Shown piece by piece: positions 1 through 9,641 of a DNA stretch of 64,000 nucleotides. Within the stretch, counting starts at the first letter, position 1; the number at the start of each line of letters is the position of its first letter. Source of the DNA: Lacihabitans sp. CS3-21 (lineage in GTDB: Bacteria > Bacteroidota > Bacteroidia > Cytophagales > Spirosomataceae). The DNA lies in the NCBI RefSeq assembly GCF_024343675.1, contig NZ_RJUD01000001.1, positions 62,001-126,000 on the forward strand, read 5' to 3'. The position numbers were made by a program, and so were the translations under genes. The notes under the pieces were generated by a model. It was not told the origin of the DNA, ran no database searches, and worked only from the letters and a program-made list of their open reading frames with translations.

Positions 1-26
1 TATTTTTCCAAAAATATGAAATAAAC

Positions 27-1103
27 TTATTTCTTCAAACCCTTCCTCCGTTCTGCCACCATCAAATCTATCACCAAATCGTAGCTTCGTGAGCCTTGTT
101 CCTGACCGTTGGACTTTAAAAACAAATCGTAAAAAGGACTAACCACATAAACTTGGATAGGATTTCTGAATTTTTTCCAAACTTGTCTTTCTTTTTCTCG
201 GTCGGCTTTTACTTCTGGACTTAATTTATCAAAAAGCTTTTTTGAATAGGTGCTATCTATTTCCCAAACTTTATTCAATGCCCTGAAAACTGTTCCATAA
301 TAGGCCGAATATTGAAAAACCAGGTCTGGGTTGTTTTTACAGGATAAATAGGCCAAATAATTAGCTTCTTCTTCAGAAGCAAAACCCATTTGGTGTGCCA
401 TTTCATGTGTGGTTACATACGGTGTGTCGTAAATCATGTTGTTTGTATTGACGTTCGCCTCGCCAGTTGGGAACATATACACACCACTCGTACTCATATA
501 GGCCAAAAGGTTGCTCCCTGAAGCCATTTTAATGGATGGGGTTGTGTAAGTCAGAAAAGGATAACGGACCTGTAAATTTCTATACCCGATTGGTGCGAAC
601 TCAAATACTTTTTCGAAAGTCAGGTCCCTTAGATTTGATTCTAAAATCCTTGATCTGGTGACATTTGTTGAGTCTATTAATTCTTTACAAAGACCTATAA
701 CTTCTTGATTTATAATATTTTTAGTATTCAAATTTAAAATTCTTTCTAGAGGCTTTTTGTGATAGGCCAAACCCCAAGTGAGCATAAAAAATAAATAAAT
801 TGGGGAAATGTATGCCAAAAAGTTTATTACGATTTGCTTAATTGAAACTTCCTTTTCTCTTATTCTAAAAATGGTTTTGATAATAAAATAAACAAAAAAA
901 GCACTTAAACCATAGACCAAAATTAAGCCAATGGAAATACTTGTCCAACTGGTTATTATTCTTAAAAACCGAGAGACTATCTTAAAAAAACCTCTTGAAT
1001 AATAGTATTCTACCCATTCTTCATTGGAGGTAATAATTTTAAAAAGAATAAATTGTATGGGCAGCAATATAATACTGATAATTTTCCAGCTGAGATTTTT
1101 CAT
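27..1103 (-). CDS. DUF3810-family membrane protein with metalloprotease motif
   Basis: The N-terminal ~115 residues hold about three hydrophobic segments (near 8-25, 52-78 and 92-112), followed by a soluble domain. A zinc-protease-like HEMAHQ motif begins at His233, with further acidic residues just downstream (ASEEEANY), as in gluzincin-type enzymes. Length (358 aa) and architecture match the DUF3810 family common in Bacteroidota, whose substrate is not known. An extracytoplasmic membrane-anchored peptidase is inferred. The gene lies 7 bp downstream of the Nramp gene on the same strand, so the two are probably co-transcribed. Family call confident; enzymatic activity inferred only from the motif. 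Confidence 0.8.
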   Translation of the reverse strand: MKNLSWKIISIILLPIQFILFKIITSNEEWVEYYYSRGFFKIVSRFLRIITSWTSISIGLILVYGLSAFFVYFIIKTIFRIREKEVSIKQIVINFLAYISPIYLFFMLTWGLAYHKKPLERILNLNTKNIINQEVIGLCKELIDSTNVTRSRILESNLRDLTFEKVFEFAPIGYRNLQVRYPFLTYTTPSIKMASGSNLLAYMSTSGVYMFPTGEANVNTNNMIYDTPYVTTHEMAHQMGFASEEEANYLAYLSCKNNPDLVFQYSAYYGTVFRALNKVWEIDSTYSKKLFDKLSPEVKADREKERQVWKKFRNPIQVYVVSPFYDLFLKSNGQEQGSRSYDLVIDLMVAERRKGLKK

Positions 1104-1110
1104 GGTTTTT

Positions 1111-2460
1111 TTAAAACAACTTTACAATACCATAAAAACAAAACGAAAGGATGGCAATAATGCTTATCCAAAGCAAAATATTATATAGGGTGGTTGATTT
1201 TTCGACGTCATTTTTTCTAAAATATTTATTAAAAATTACTGCCCAAATAACCAAAATGAGCAGAAATGAACCTACAATTCCACCCGAAATAACCATAATC
1301 ATGGGCAACTTGATGTACACAAACAAAAACGCCCACAGAAATGGAAGTATCCAAGCTAGGCGAGTAATAAGTTTTTTCCGTTGAGCCATATCGCTAAAAT
1401 CTATCCAGCCCATTTGACCAAAAATATCAGCAAACTGACGTGTCCAAGCTGCTAAAGCCGCAAAAACCGTAGAAAACAAAATTGTAAAAGAACCCGCTAA
1501 AAAGAAAGTTTTTGACCATGACCCAAGGCTTTCTGTAAACATAGACGAAAGTACTTCTATCATTTGGTAGCCCTCTGGAAGGTTGGCTTGGTGATGCAAA
1601 ACTGCTGCTCCCAATAGGTAAAAAGCTGCTGTTACTGTTGTATAAATTAACATCGCCAAAAAAGCGTCGAGCTGCATTACTTTTACCCATCCTTTTACTC
1701 TGTCTTTCCAGGCGGCAGAGTCATCTCTCGGCCCTACAAACGATGCATACCCCTTTTCGAGACACCAATAGTTATAATGTATAATTTCATCGGCACCCAC
1801 CCCTGTAATACCAAATGCACCGAATGCAAACGCCAAAGCAGCCTTGGGTAACTTCAAGGATAAGCCTTCTAGGATATTACCAAAGGAGATTTGGTAATGG
1901 GTATATTTCAAAAAATACAAAGAAGAAAATGTAAAAACAGTAAAGAAGGCAATCATTACCAAGGAGAGTTTTTCCAGGCTTTGATAATAACCTTGATAAA
2001 CCAAAACGGCTCCTAATGCCGCCACCAAAAATGCAAAAACTGAAACAGATATTACAGGAAAAACCATGTTGAGGGTAATGGCTACACCGCCCACAATTCC
2101 GCCAACTTGTAGCAGTTTGAATATCATTATCACAAAAACTAACCAAACGCTCCACCTCGTATTTCGGATTTTTGGTCCTGGAAGTTTTGACATGATTTGC
2201 ATTGACGTTTCGCCTGTACTGACCGTATGTTTGCCAAACTCTAACTGAATCATCACTTTGACCACACAACTGATCAATATGATCCAAAAACACACAAAAC
2301 CTGCTTTTGCACCAAGTGTTGTTGTGGCTATGAGTTCACCAGACCCTACAATAGCCGCAGACAAAATCAAACTTGGGCCAAGATGTTTGAGTCTTTCCCT
2401 GAATGTTTCAGGAGCAAACTTAATTTTTTCTATACTTAAATGGTAAGGGTCGTTTTGCAT
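1111..2460 (-). CDS. Nramp-family divalent metal transporter, non-canonical
   Basis: A 449-residue polytopic membrane protein with about 11 hydrophobic segments and the overall Nramp layout. Canonical Nramp proteins carry DPGN in TM1 and a Met-containing motif in TM6 that bind Mn2+/Fe2+. Here TM1 reads AAIVGSGELIATT and the TM6 region reads FGITGVGADEIIHY, so neither canonical motif is present. Such divergent members occur in Bacteroidota and Planctomycetes and are usually annotated simply as Nramp family. The cargo may be another divalent cation or something else. It precedes the DUF3810 gene by 7 bp, probably in one operon. Confidence 0.8.
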   Translation of the reverse strand: MQNDPYHLSIEKIKFAPETFRERLKHLGPSLILSAAIVGSGELIATTTLGAKAGFVCFWIILISCVVKVMIQLEFGKHTVSTGETSMQIMSKLPGPKIRNTRWSVWLVFVIMIFKLLQVGGIVGGVAITLNMVFPVISVSVFAFLVAALGAVLVYQGYYQSLEKLSLVMIAFFTVFTFSSLYFLKYTHYQISFGNILEGLSLKLPKAALAFAFGAFGITGVGADEIIHYNYWCLEKGYASFVGPRDDSAAWKDRVKGWVKVMQLDAFLAMLIYTTVTAAFYLLGAAVLHHQANLPEGYQMIEVLSSMFTESLGSWSKTFFLAGSFTILFSTVFAALAAWTRQFADIFGQMGWIDFSDMAQRKKLITRLAWILPFLWAFLFVYIKLPMIMVISGGIVGSFLLILVIWAVIFNKYFRKNDVEKSTTLYNILLWISIIAILSFCFYGIVKLF

Positions 2461-2533
2461 TTTATAGGGTTGAATATTTTATAAAAATAGAAATATCTTA
2501 GCAAAACTCAACTCCATGACCAATAAATACATC

Positions 2534-2565
2534 AAAAAGCCCGAAGATAAAAATCTTCGGGCTTT
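2534..2565 (-). terminator. Intrinsic terminator of the HtrA gene
   Basis: A perfect 13-bp inverted repeat (AAAGCCCGAAGAT / ATCTTCGGGCTTT) with a 4-nt loop lies about 40 bp after the HtrA stop codon. Read on the minus strand it ends in a short T run. Confidence 0.75.
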
Positions 2566-2606
2566 GATTTCATTTCAATATTTTCAGAACCAATTTATCG
2601 AGAAGC

Positions 2607-4127
2607 TTACTCTACAGGAATTCCCACACAATAATTTCTAGAAGTACTTCCCTCATAAACACCACAAATCAATACACCTTCTTCACCATTTTTCTTGGCA
2701 GCGTTTATTTGGTCTTTTACTTCTTTTGTAGAATTAACTCTCACGTTACCAACTCTTGTAATTATAAACCCTTCCTCTATATTGGTTTGTTCTCCAAAGA
2801 AACCATCCTTTTCGATTTCCGATATTCTTACGCCATTTCTTAAACCAATCTTCTCTTTATCTTTGGCAGAAATGTCCTCTAGCGTAATTCCCAATTTACC
2901 ATAAGCCGAAGCCAATTCAGGATCTTTCTTTACTATTCCTTCTCCGCCCTTGTTATTTCTAAGCGTTAATACATAATCTTTCTCCTTACCGCTTCTATTT
3001 ACCGTTAGCGTCACTTTTTCGCCTGGCCTTTTTCTACCAATCAACTCTCTAAACTTAGGCTCTGATTTAGTTTCAATACCATCAACACGAACAATAACAT
3101 CTCCTTTTTTGATACCTGCATCATTGGCTGCACCGTCTTCCGGCACTTCGGCAACGTATATACCTTCGTCCAAATCGGAGTCAAATTCTTTCGCGTTTTT
3201 GTTGTTTAATTCCACTGGAGCAAGGCCAATGAATCCTCTTTGAACATTACCGAACTTAATCAAATCTGTAGACACTTTCTTTACAATACTCGAAGGGACT
3301 GCGAAAGCATATCCTGCATAAGCACCGTTTGGTGACGCTATGGCCGTATTGATACCTATTAAATGTCCACGGAGATTTACCAATGCACCTCCACTATTCC
3401 CTGGATTTACGGCAGCATCAGTTTGTATAAATGATTCAATCGGAGTATCTGATCCTTTGGAGCTTTGTCCACCTCTCTGATTCTGACCTAAAATGTTGAT
3501 ATTTCTGCCAATAGCACTAATGATACCAGCCGTAACTGTCGATTCTAAGTTAAATGGATTACCAACGGCCAGAACCCACTCTCCTACTTTTACTTCGTCA
3601 GAATTTCCAAAAGTGATGGTGGGCAATTTTCTCTCTTCGATTTTGATAACCGCAATGTCCGTAGATGGATCTTTGCCGACTACAGTGGCATCATAAGATT
3701 TCTTGTTATAAGTCACTACTTCCAACTCACTTGCTCCATCCACTACATGATTGTTGGTCACGATGTAGCCATCCTCTGAGATGATAACACCTGAGCCTGA
3801 CGACTCTTGATTTTGGGTACGTGGCCCTCCAAACATGTCATCATCCATGCCAAAAAATTGATCAAAAATAGAAGGCATTTGACGTACAGTTCTAGAACTT
3901 TTGGCCTTGATATGTACCACTGCTGGAGCCGATGCTCCTGCCGCAAAAGTAAAATCACCCGGCTGACCTGCTGGCAAATTGGCGAATTTCATCACAGAGC
4001 CGTTTGACCCAGCTTCGTTGATTACCACGTCGTTGCGATATCCATCGATGGCTCTGTAGCCAGCGATAGTTGCCACACTAGCCGAAACGGCGATGAGGGC
4101 AGTTTTCCAAGAGTTATTCAATGTCAT
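2607..4127 (-). CDS. Do/HtrA-family periplasmic serine protease
   Basis: Periplasmic ATP-independent protease/chaperone for misfolded envelope proteins. The 506-residue protein has an N-terminal membrane or signal segment (about 8-27). A trypsin-like domain follows with catalytic His127 (TNNHVVDG), Asp157 (STDIAVIK) and Ser245 (NPGNSGGALVN). Two PDZ domains follow (about 290-390 and 410-500). Length and order match DegP/DegQ homologs. It is a single gene flanked by its own terminator and by the Hsp20 terminator. Proximity to a small heat-shock protein suggests a stress-response neighbourhood. The precise Deg subtype cannot be decided here. Confidence 0.93.
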   Translation of the reverse strand: MTLNNSWKTALIAVSASVATIAGYRAIDGYRNDVVINEAGSNGSVMKFANLPAGQPGDFTFAAGASAPAVVHIKAKSSRTVRQMPSIFDQFFGMDDDMFGGPRTQNQESSGSGVIISEDGYIVTNNHVVDGASELEVVTYNKKSYDATVVGKDPSTDIAVIKIEERKLPTITFGNSDEVKVGEWVLAVGNPFNLESTVTAGIISAIGRNINILGQNQRGGQSSKGSDTPIESFIQTDAAVNPGNSGGALVNLRGHLIGINTAIASPNGAYAGYAFAVPSSIVKKVSTDLIKFGNVQRGFIGLAPVELNNKNAKEFDSDLDEGIYVAEVPEDGAANDAGIKKGDVIVRVDGIETKSEPKFRELIGRKRPGEKVTLTVNRSGKEKDYVLTLRNNKGGEGIVKKDPELASAYGKLGITLEDISAKDKEKIGLRNGVRISEIEKDGFFGEQTNIEEGFIITRVGNVRVNSTKEVKDQINAAKKNGEEGVLICGVYEGSTSRNYCVGIPVE

Positions 4128-4255
4128 TTTTTTAATAGCTTTGTTTTTATTGAATTTAAAACCTATAGAATTACAAATTTATTTTCAAGTAAAGCAATAA
4201 CGCAAATTATTGAAATAAAATTTATTTCGCGTTCATTTGTTTAACAATTATTAAC

Positions 4256-4289
4256 TAAAAAGCACCTTTTGGTAAATCCAAAAGATGCT
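4256..4289 (-). terminator. Intrinsic terminator of hsp20
   Basis: Inverted repeat AGCACCTTTTGG / CCAAAAGATGCT (one G-T pair) with a 5-nt loop, followed on the minus strand by five Ts. It begins about 20 bp after the Hsp20 stop codon. Confidence 0.75.
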
Positions 4290-4308
4290 GAGTTCCACTT
4301 TTCAACGC

Positions 4309-4734
4309 TTAATTTATCGAAATCAATTTTGGTTCTTTTGGTTTTGCTTCTTCTTTTTTAGGAATGGTCACTTGCATAACGCCGTCTTCATAAGTAGCCT
4401 CTATTTTGTCTGAATCAACGGTATTTGGCAATCTGAATGATCTGGTAAAAGATCCAAAGCTATATTCTTTTCTCAAAAACGTCTCTGTTTTTTCTTCAGT
4501 CTCGTTCTTTTCTTCTGCTGAAATGGTCAAGTTACGCTCATGAACTTCCACCTTAAAAGCTTCTTTCTTGAACCCCGGAGCTACCAACTCTATACCGAAA
4601 CTATCTTCTGTTTCTTTGATGTTCGCAGCTGGAACATTCTTGTTAAATTTAGCAGCAGATTGTTCACCAAAAAGCTCATTGAAAAAAGCGGGAAAAGAAT
4701 TCAAATTGTCATAGTTTCTTAAAACGGTTTTCAT
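4309..4734 (-). CDS. Hsp20/alpha-crystallin small heat-shock protein
   Basis: ATP-independent holdase chaperone of the cytoplasm. The 141-residue protein has a short N-terminal arm, then an alpha-crystallin domain from about residue 35 (ETEDSFGIELVAPGFKKE) to 125. The family-typical 'YEDGVMQVTIPK' strand lies near the C-terminus. The C-terminal I-x-I-type tail is represented by 'PKLISIN'. Length is normal for bacterial class A Hsp20. It has its own terminator, and the ~360-bp upstream region carries repeated motifs that may be regulatory. Confidence 0.92.
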   Translation of the reverse strand: MKTVLRNYDNLNSFPAFFNELFGEQSAAKFNKNVPAANIKETEDSFGIELVAPGFKKEAFKVEVHERNLTISAEEKNETEEKTETFLRKEYSFGSFTRSFRLPNTVDSDKIEATYEDGVMQVTIPKKEEAKPKEPKLISIN

Positions 4735-4810
4735 AATTATTGTTTGTTTTATGTTTTACAAATTTTATTTGGATGACAATGAACAAAACTTATTCCAATT
4801 GATTTTTCAA

Positions 4811-4866
4811 GACAAAATGGCCGAAATGCTGGTTTTGCTATAAATTTATTATGACAAAACGGCCGA
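4811..4866. promoter_or_regulatory. Direct repeats upstream of hsp20
   Basis: Two near-identical 14-mers, GACAAAATGGCCGA (4811-4824) and GACAAAACGGCCGA (4853-4866), start exactly 42 bp apart, which is four helical turns. A partial third copy, ATGACAT, follows at about 4884-4890. The rest of the 4735-5028 gap shows no credible gene. The repeats sit 80-130 bp upstream of hsp20 and may be an operator; this is inference from spacing and position. Confidence 0.4.
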
Positions 4867-5028
4867 TTTTGAGTTTTATCATTATGACATTTTTTCTTGA
4901 GGAGCCAAAGCTGACTAATCATTTTGTTCCTAAACAATCTCTTTCAAATTTGTAAGGGCTCAAAATTGGGCGGGGAAAATACAAAATGGAATGTGGTGGA
5001 ATGTTTGTGCTAACACAAACATTGGCAC

Positions 5029-5063
5029 AAAAAAAACCTACAAGACACATCTTGCAGGTTTTT
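5029..5063 (-). terminator. Intrinsic terminator of lpdA
   Basis: Stem AACCTACAAG / CTTGCAGGTT (one G-T wobble) with a 6-nt loop. On the minus strand it is followed by about eight Ts. It lies about 35 bp past the lpdA stop codon. Confidence 0.75.
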
Positions 5064-5096
5064 GATATATGAAGATTTCTACTCGAAATCGATATG

Positions 5097-6488
5097 TTAC
5101 AAGTGAATTACCTCACCGTAAGCAGCAGCGGCTGCTTCCATGATGGCTTCTGACATAGTTGGATGTGGGTGAACCGACTTCACGATTTCCATACCTGTTG
5201 TTTCTAAGTTACGAGCAACAACGGCTTCTGCTATCATTTCAGTTACATTGGCACCAATCATATGACAGCCTAACCACTCACCATATTTCGCATCAAAAAT
5301 TACTTTTACAAAACCTTCAGGCACACCACCAGCCTTGGCTTTGCCCGATGCTGAAAATGGAAACTTGCCTACTTTTATTTCATAACCAGCTTCTTTGGCC
5401 GCTTTTTCGGTATAACCTACAGAAGCAATTTCAGGAGAACAATACGTACATCCCGGAATATTTCCATAGTTCAAAGGCTGTGGATGATGTCCAGCCAACT
5501 TCTCCACACAAATAATACCTTCTGCACTTGCAACATGAGCCAATGCTTGTCCTGGAACCACATCACCGATGGCGAAATATCCTGGAACGTTAGTTTGATA
5601 ATATTTATCAACTAAAATCTTGCCTCTATCTGTAGCAATGCCGACATCTTCTAAGCCAATGTTCTCAATGTTGGCTACTATACCTGCCGCCGAAAGTACG
5701 ATGTCAGACTCAATTGTGATTTCGCCTTTAGGGGTTTTTACTGTAGAAACGCATCCAGCTCCAGAAATATCTACTTTCTCTACGCTTGAGTCTGTGTAGA
5801 TTTCGATACCCATTTTTTTGTATTGCTTGGCCAATTCCTTCGAGACGTCCTCGTCTTCTACAGGAACAATATTAGGCAAAAACTCAACTATTGTAACTTT
5901 GGTACCCATGCTAGCATAGACATACGCAAACTCTACTCCTATCGCACCTGATCCTATGACTACCAATGATTTAGGTTGTTTTTCGAGCGTCATGGCTTTG
6001 CGATATTCAATCACTTTTTCGCCGTCTATAGGTACATTTGGCAAAGCTCTTGCTCTTGCACCAGTGGCAATAATGATATTTTTTCCTTCAACAATAGTTT
6101 TGGTACCATCTGCAGCAGTGACTTCTACTTTTTTGCCAGGCTGTACTTTCCCATATCCGTCTATTACGTCTATTTTGTTTTTCTTCATCAAAAACTGCAC
6201 ACCTTTGCTCATGCCGTCAGCTACGCTTCTTGAGCGACCAATCACTGCTGAAAAGTCTGCACTCGCTTCGCCCACGGTAATACCGTAGTCTTTGGCATGC
6301 TTAATATATTGAAACACTTGTGCCGATTTTAACAGAGCCTTGGTAGGAATACAACCCCAGTTGAGGCAGATACCGCCCAGATTTTCCTTCTCTATAACCG
6401 CTACTTTCATTCCCAACTGAGAAGCTCTAATAGCGGTAACGTAACCACCAGGGCCGCTTCCGAGAATCACAACATCATACTGTGCCAT
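5097..6488 (-). CDS. lpdA: Dihydrolipoyl dehydrogenase (E3)
   Basis: FAD flavoprotein that reoxidises dihydrolipoamide with NAD+ in 2-oxoacid dehydrogenase complexes and the glycine cleavage system. The 463-residue protein has the FAD-binding GSGPGG near residue 10 and the redox-active disulfide Cys41/Cys46 in GGICLNWGCIPTK. A second Rossmann motif for NAD (VIGSGAIGVEFA, about 180) and the C-terminal active-site HPHPTMSEAI complete the set. Length is typical. It is a single gene with its own terminator. The other complex subunits are not in this window, so which complex it serves cannot be told. Confidence 0.96.
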   Translation of the reverse strand: MAQYDVVILGSGPGGYVTAIRASQLGMKVAVIEKENLGGICLNWGCIPTKALLKSAQVFQYIKHAKDYGITVGEASADFSAVIGRSRSVADGMSKGVQFLMKKNKIDVIDGYGKVQPGKKVEVTAADGTKTIVEGKNIIIATGARARALPNVPIDGEKVIEYRKAMTLEKQPKSLVVIGSGAIGVEFAYVYASMGTKVTIVEFLPNIVPVEDEDVSKELAKQYKKMGIEIYTDSSVEKVDISGAGCVSTVKTPKGEITIESDIVLSAAGIVANIENIGLEDVGIATDRGKILVDKYYQTNVPGYFAIGDVVPGQALAHVASAEGIICVEKLAGHHPQPLNYGNIPGCTYCSPEIASVGYTEKAAKEAGYEIKVGKFPFSASGKAKAGGVPEGFVKVIFDAKYGEWLGCHMIGANVTEMIAEAVVARNLETTGMEIVKSVHPHPTMSEAIMEAAAAAYGEVIHL

Positions 6489-6762
6489 AAGAAATTTGAT
6501 TTTTGGTATAATTTGGGTGCAAATTTAGTGAATAAAATCGAAAGCTAAATTCTGTGTACAACTTTTGCGACTTTATTAAACAAATAGTAAAAGTTTTGGG
6601 TGGGAAAGTACAAGTAAGATTAGGTGATACGTTGTTTCTAAACTAAGATAATACTTTATCTCAAACATCAAAGTTGGCTTTAAACCAAAATGGTTCATCA
6701 AACCACAATAGCAGATATTTTGCTAATACAAGAAATCTCGAAATCCGAGCATGATTCTGGAA

Positions 6763-8940
6763 TTAAAAAGAGAGCACAAAAGTAGTACCTTCGTCTTGGT
6801 TGGATTTTACGGAAATATTACAACTTATAGCCTTGGCGAGGTCACGGATAAGGTGTAAACCGAGGCCAGATTTGATGCCAATAACTTCAGAATCATTAAA
6901 TAAAGCCTTTATTTGATCTTCTGTGGCACCGGGGCCGTTGTCTGTGACGGAAATAAACTTCTTCCCTTGCACTTCCCATGCTTTCCAAGTTATTGTTGGA
7001 TTTTCTGTCAAAGATAAAGCTCCGATAGCATTACCCGTTAAATTCCGAATTATCGTTTTTAGGTAGTTTTCGTCGGTATGTAATGTTAAATTTTCGGGAC
7101 TTAGAAAATTTATTTTTATATGCTCTTGACTTTCGAAATGCCTTTGGGTGTCTTCAAAAATTGATTTTATCTCAATTTTTTTGAGAAAAGGCATAAAGTT
7201 TTGCATTTGCCCTTTGCTCCAAAGCAAGAGATCTTCCATAGAAACCAATAGGTTTTCTACACTCGTAATGGTCTTATTTTGGAGTCTTTTTTTGTTGGTT
7301 TCATCTAATAGATCTGGGCTTTCTTGCTGCAGTTGCAAAAACTGCAATAAACTGGCTACTGGACTTCGTAAATCGTGGTTTAGGATTCCCATGAATCGTA
7401 TTTTGGCTTTATTGGCCTCCTCCAGCTCTGTGTTTAATGTTTGTAGTTTCTTATTGGCTTTTTGGCTGGTATTTCGTTGGTAAAACAACAAGCCTCCGAT
7501 TATGCTCAAAAGAAGTAACCCACTGACATAAAACCATTTTTGGGTTTCTTTGGCGGCCAAATTGAGATTGGCAATCTCCACTTCCGTTTTCTTCAATTTC
7601 ACCTCGTTTTCGGCGGCCGACAATTGTTTTTTATTCGAAATACCCAGAATCTGTTCGGCTTTTAAGTCGGCTTGGGTTTTTAAATAGTTAAGTTTTACCA
7701 AGTCTCGTTCTTTGTTGCTAACGCTCAGTTTAGCGTTGTTTAGGGCCAGCAACAATTGACCTTGTTTTAAGCTTTCGGTATCCAAAAGCTGCTGATTTTT
7801 ATATTTTTCTTCCTTGTTATCAAACTCATACTGAATTTCAAGCCTGGCTAATTGCTTTTGATTATTTTCGTTGTCAATACTTTCTTTTATGTCAACGTAT
7901 TTTTTGAAATACAAATAGGCACTGTCTACTATTCCCTTTTTTTCGTAGATATCGCTAAGTCCAAGGTAGGCGTCTCTTAGCACATCTCGGGTTCCTATTT
8001 CCAGAGCAATGTCCTTTGATTTCATCATAAAAGGCAAAGCCTCATCTAGCCTGTTTTTTTGTAGATAATATTCACCAACACCTGCATTGTTGATGGCCAT
8101 TCCCTTTTTATTTCCTACCTCTTCAGATAGTTTAAGTGCCTTGCTATGGTTTTCAAATGACGCCTCAAAAATCTTTTGCCTTGCATATACAAGGCCCAAA
8201 TTGCCATAATCGCGTGCCATACCCAGCTTATTATTCATTTCAATGTCTCTGGCTAAGGCTTTACTAAAAAATTCTAATGCTTTTTCGTAGTTTTTGGTAT
8301 CCAAATACACCGAAGCGATGTTGTTGTAGCCTGCGGCCATTCCGTCTGTTGAGTTGGCGGTTGTATTGATTGTAAGGGCATCTTGAAAGTGTTTAAGGGC
8401 TAAATCATACTTTTTTTGTGTGGTATAAATAATCCCAATGTTGCTGTAGGCCAATCCTGCAAGTTTAGGTAATTTAGATTTTTCGGCCACTCTAATAGAG
8501 TTTTGAAAATAAAACAATGCCTCTGGATATTTATTTTGAACCAGGGCTACTGACCCTAAATTATTATTACAAATGATGATTCCAGAATATATTTTTGATT
8601 CTTCAAATAACTTTAGCGAGGTTTGGAAATTAGCTTCGGCTTTTTGATAATCACCGACCGATACGTACTTTGCTCCCAGCAACTTATAGCCTTCGGCCTG
8701 GCCTTTTTTAAAGTATAGTTTATTAGATAACTGAATAGCTTCTTCCGCATGCAACTGCATATTACTTGGATTTACGCCATAGTTTGCAACTGAAATTTTT
8801 AGCAATAACATTACCCTCGAAGTATCTGGAGTTGTATTTTTTTGGAGTTCGGCAGTGAGGTCTTCAATGGCTTTGTTTGACTGCGAAAATAATAATCTAC
8901 TCCAAAGGAGCAAAAAGAAAAATAAAAATTTAGTCTTCAT
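6763..8940 (-). CDS. TPR-domain sensor histidine kinase
   Basis: Signal peptide (about 1-19), then a periplasmic array of roughly six to seven tetratricopeptide repeats (about 40-340). A coiled-coil linker (about 370-470), one transmembrane helix (about 472-490) and a cytoplasmic kinase core follow. His522 lies in the NHDLRSP box and is the likely phospho-acceptor; the HATPase G1 region VTDNGPGAT and G2 SGLGLHL are visible. The layout is typical of Bacteroidota TPR kinases. It overlaps the upstream LytTR regulator gene by 4 bp (ATGA), which makes a cognate pair. The signal sensed is unknown. Confidence 0.9.
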   Translation of the reverse strand: MKTKFLFFFLLLWSRLLFSQSNKAIEDLTAELQKNTTPDTSRVMLLLKISVANYGVNPSNMQLHAEEAIQLSNKLYFKKGQAEGYKLLGAKYVSVGDYQKAEANFQTSLKLFEESKIYSGIIICNNNLGSVALVQNKYPEALFYFQNSIRVAEKSKLPKLAGLAYSNIGIIYTTQKKYDLALKHFQDALTINTTANSTDGMAAGYNNIASVYLDTKNYEKALEFFSKALARDIEMNNKLGMARDYGNLGLVYARQKIFEASFENHSKALKLSEEVGNKKGMAINNAGVGEYYLQKNRLDEALPFMMKSKDIALEIGTRDVLRDAYLGLSDIYEKKGIVDSAYLYFKKYVDIKESIDNENNQKQLARLEIQYEFDNKEEKYKNQQLLDTESLKQGQLLLALNNAKLSVSNKERDLVKLNYLKTQADLKAEQILGISNKKQLSAAENEVKLKKTEVEIANLNLAAKETQKWFYVSGLLLLSIIGGLLFYQRNTSQKANKKLQTLNTELEEANKAKIRFMGILNHDLRSPVASLLQFLQLQQESPDLLDETNKKRLQNKTITSVENLLVSMEDLLLWSKGQMQNFMPFLKKIEIKSIFEDTQRHFESQEHIKINFLSPENLTLHTDENYLKTIIRNLTGNAIGALSLTENPTITWKAWEVQGKKFISVTDNGPGATEDQIKALFNDSEVIGIKSGLGLHLIRDLAKAISCNISVKSNQDEGTTFVLSF

Positions 8941-9641
8941 TGTAGTTGTAACAGATTTTCTCTAAAACTCCTTCCAATAGGTACTAGAAACTCATTCCGC
9001 AACATAACATCGTTGGTCTGAATTTTTAATACGTAGTGTTTCTGAATGGCGTAGCTGCGATGAACACGCACAAAACTACTAAAATATTGATCTTTGATAA
9101 GCACTCCTAAACTCGATAACACGCAATGTTGCTTGGTTTCTGTTACTATTTTGGTGTAGTCTTTAAGTGCTTCAAGATATAAAATATCATGAAGCTTTAT
9201 TTTAACTTGGACTGTGCCTTCTTTAATATAAATTACATCACCACCCAAGCTCGCTTCAAAAAGATTGGCCTTTTGCTTAAGTTCCAAATAATCTCGAATA
9301 CGATCAACCGTCTTGGTGAACCTATCAAATTTGAGTGGCTTTACTATAAAATCGAGCGTGTCCAAATCAAAACTTTCAACAGCAAATTCAGGATGTGATG
9401 TAATGAAAATGCAAATTGGAACATCCTTGGCAATTTTCCTGAAGTCAATCCCATTCATATTGGGCATATCAATATCCAAAAAAAGAACCTCCACTTTTTC
9501 GTTCTCCAAAACAGGAATGGCATCGAAGGCATTTTCAAAAACACCAACTACATGGAACGCCCCGCATCTGTTTACAAAAGAGCTTACGGTGAGTCTATCA
9601 ATCTCTTCGTCGTCAATGATTATGCAAGTTATTGGCTTCAT
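8937..9641 (-). CDS. LytTR-family response regulator
   Basis: 234 residues. The N-terminal receiver domain has acidic residues at 10-12 (IIDDEE), phospho-acceptor Asp56 (LFLDIDMP) and a conserved Lys near 103 (DFIVKPLKFD). The C-terminal LytTR DNA-binding domain (about 135-232) has a DYTKIVTETKQ strand and the 'FVRVHRSYAI' motif. It is the first gene of a two-gene operon with the TPR kinase, overlapping it by 4 bp. LytTR regulators bind direct repeats upstream of targets; no target could be assigned here. Confidence 0.92.
   Translation of the reverse strand: MKPITCIIIDDEEIDRLTVSSFVNRCGAFHVVGVFENAFDAIPVLENEKVEVLFLDIDMPNMNGIDFRKIAKDVPICIFITSHPEFAVESFDLDTLDFIVKPLKFDRFTKTVDRIRDYLELKQKANLFEASLGGDVIYIKEGTVQVKIKLHDILYLEALKDYTKIVTETKQHCVLSSLGVLIKDQYFSSFVRVHRSYAIQKHYVLKIQTNDVMLRNEFLVPIGRSFRENLLQLQ

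Noticed and set aside
4749-4937. 62-residue minus-strand frame upstream of hsp20
   Set aside because: It covers the repeated GACAAAAYGGCCGA motifs and has no protein-like character, so the region is better read as regulatory.
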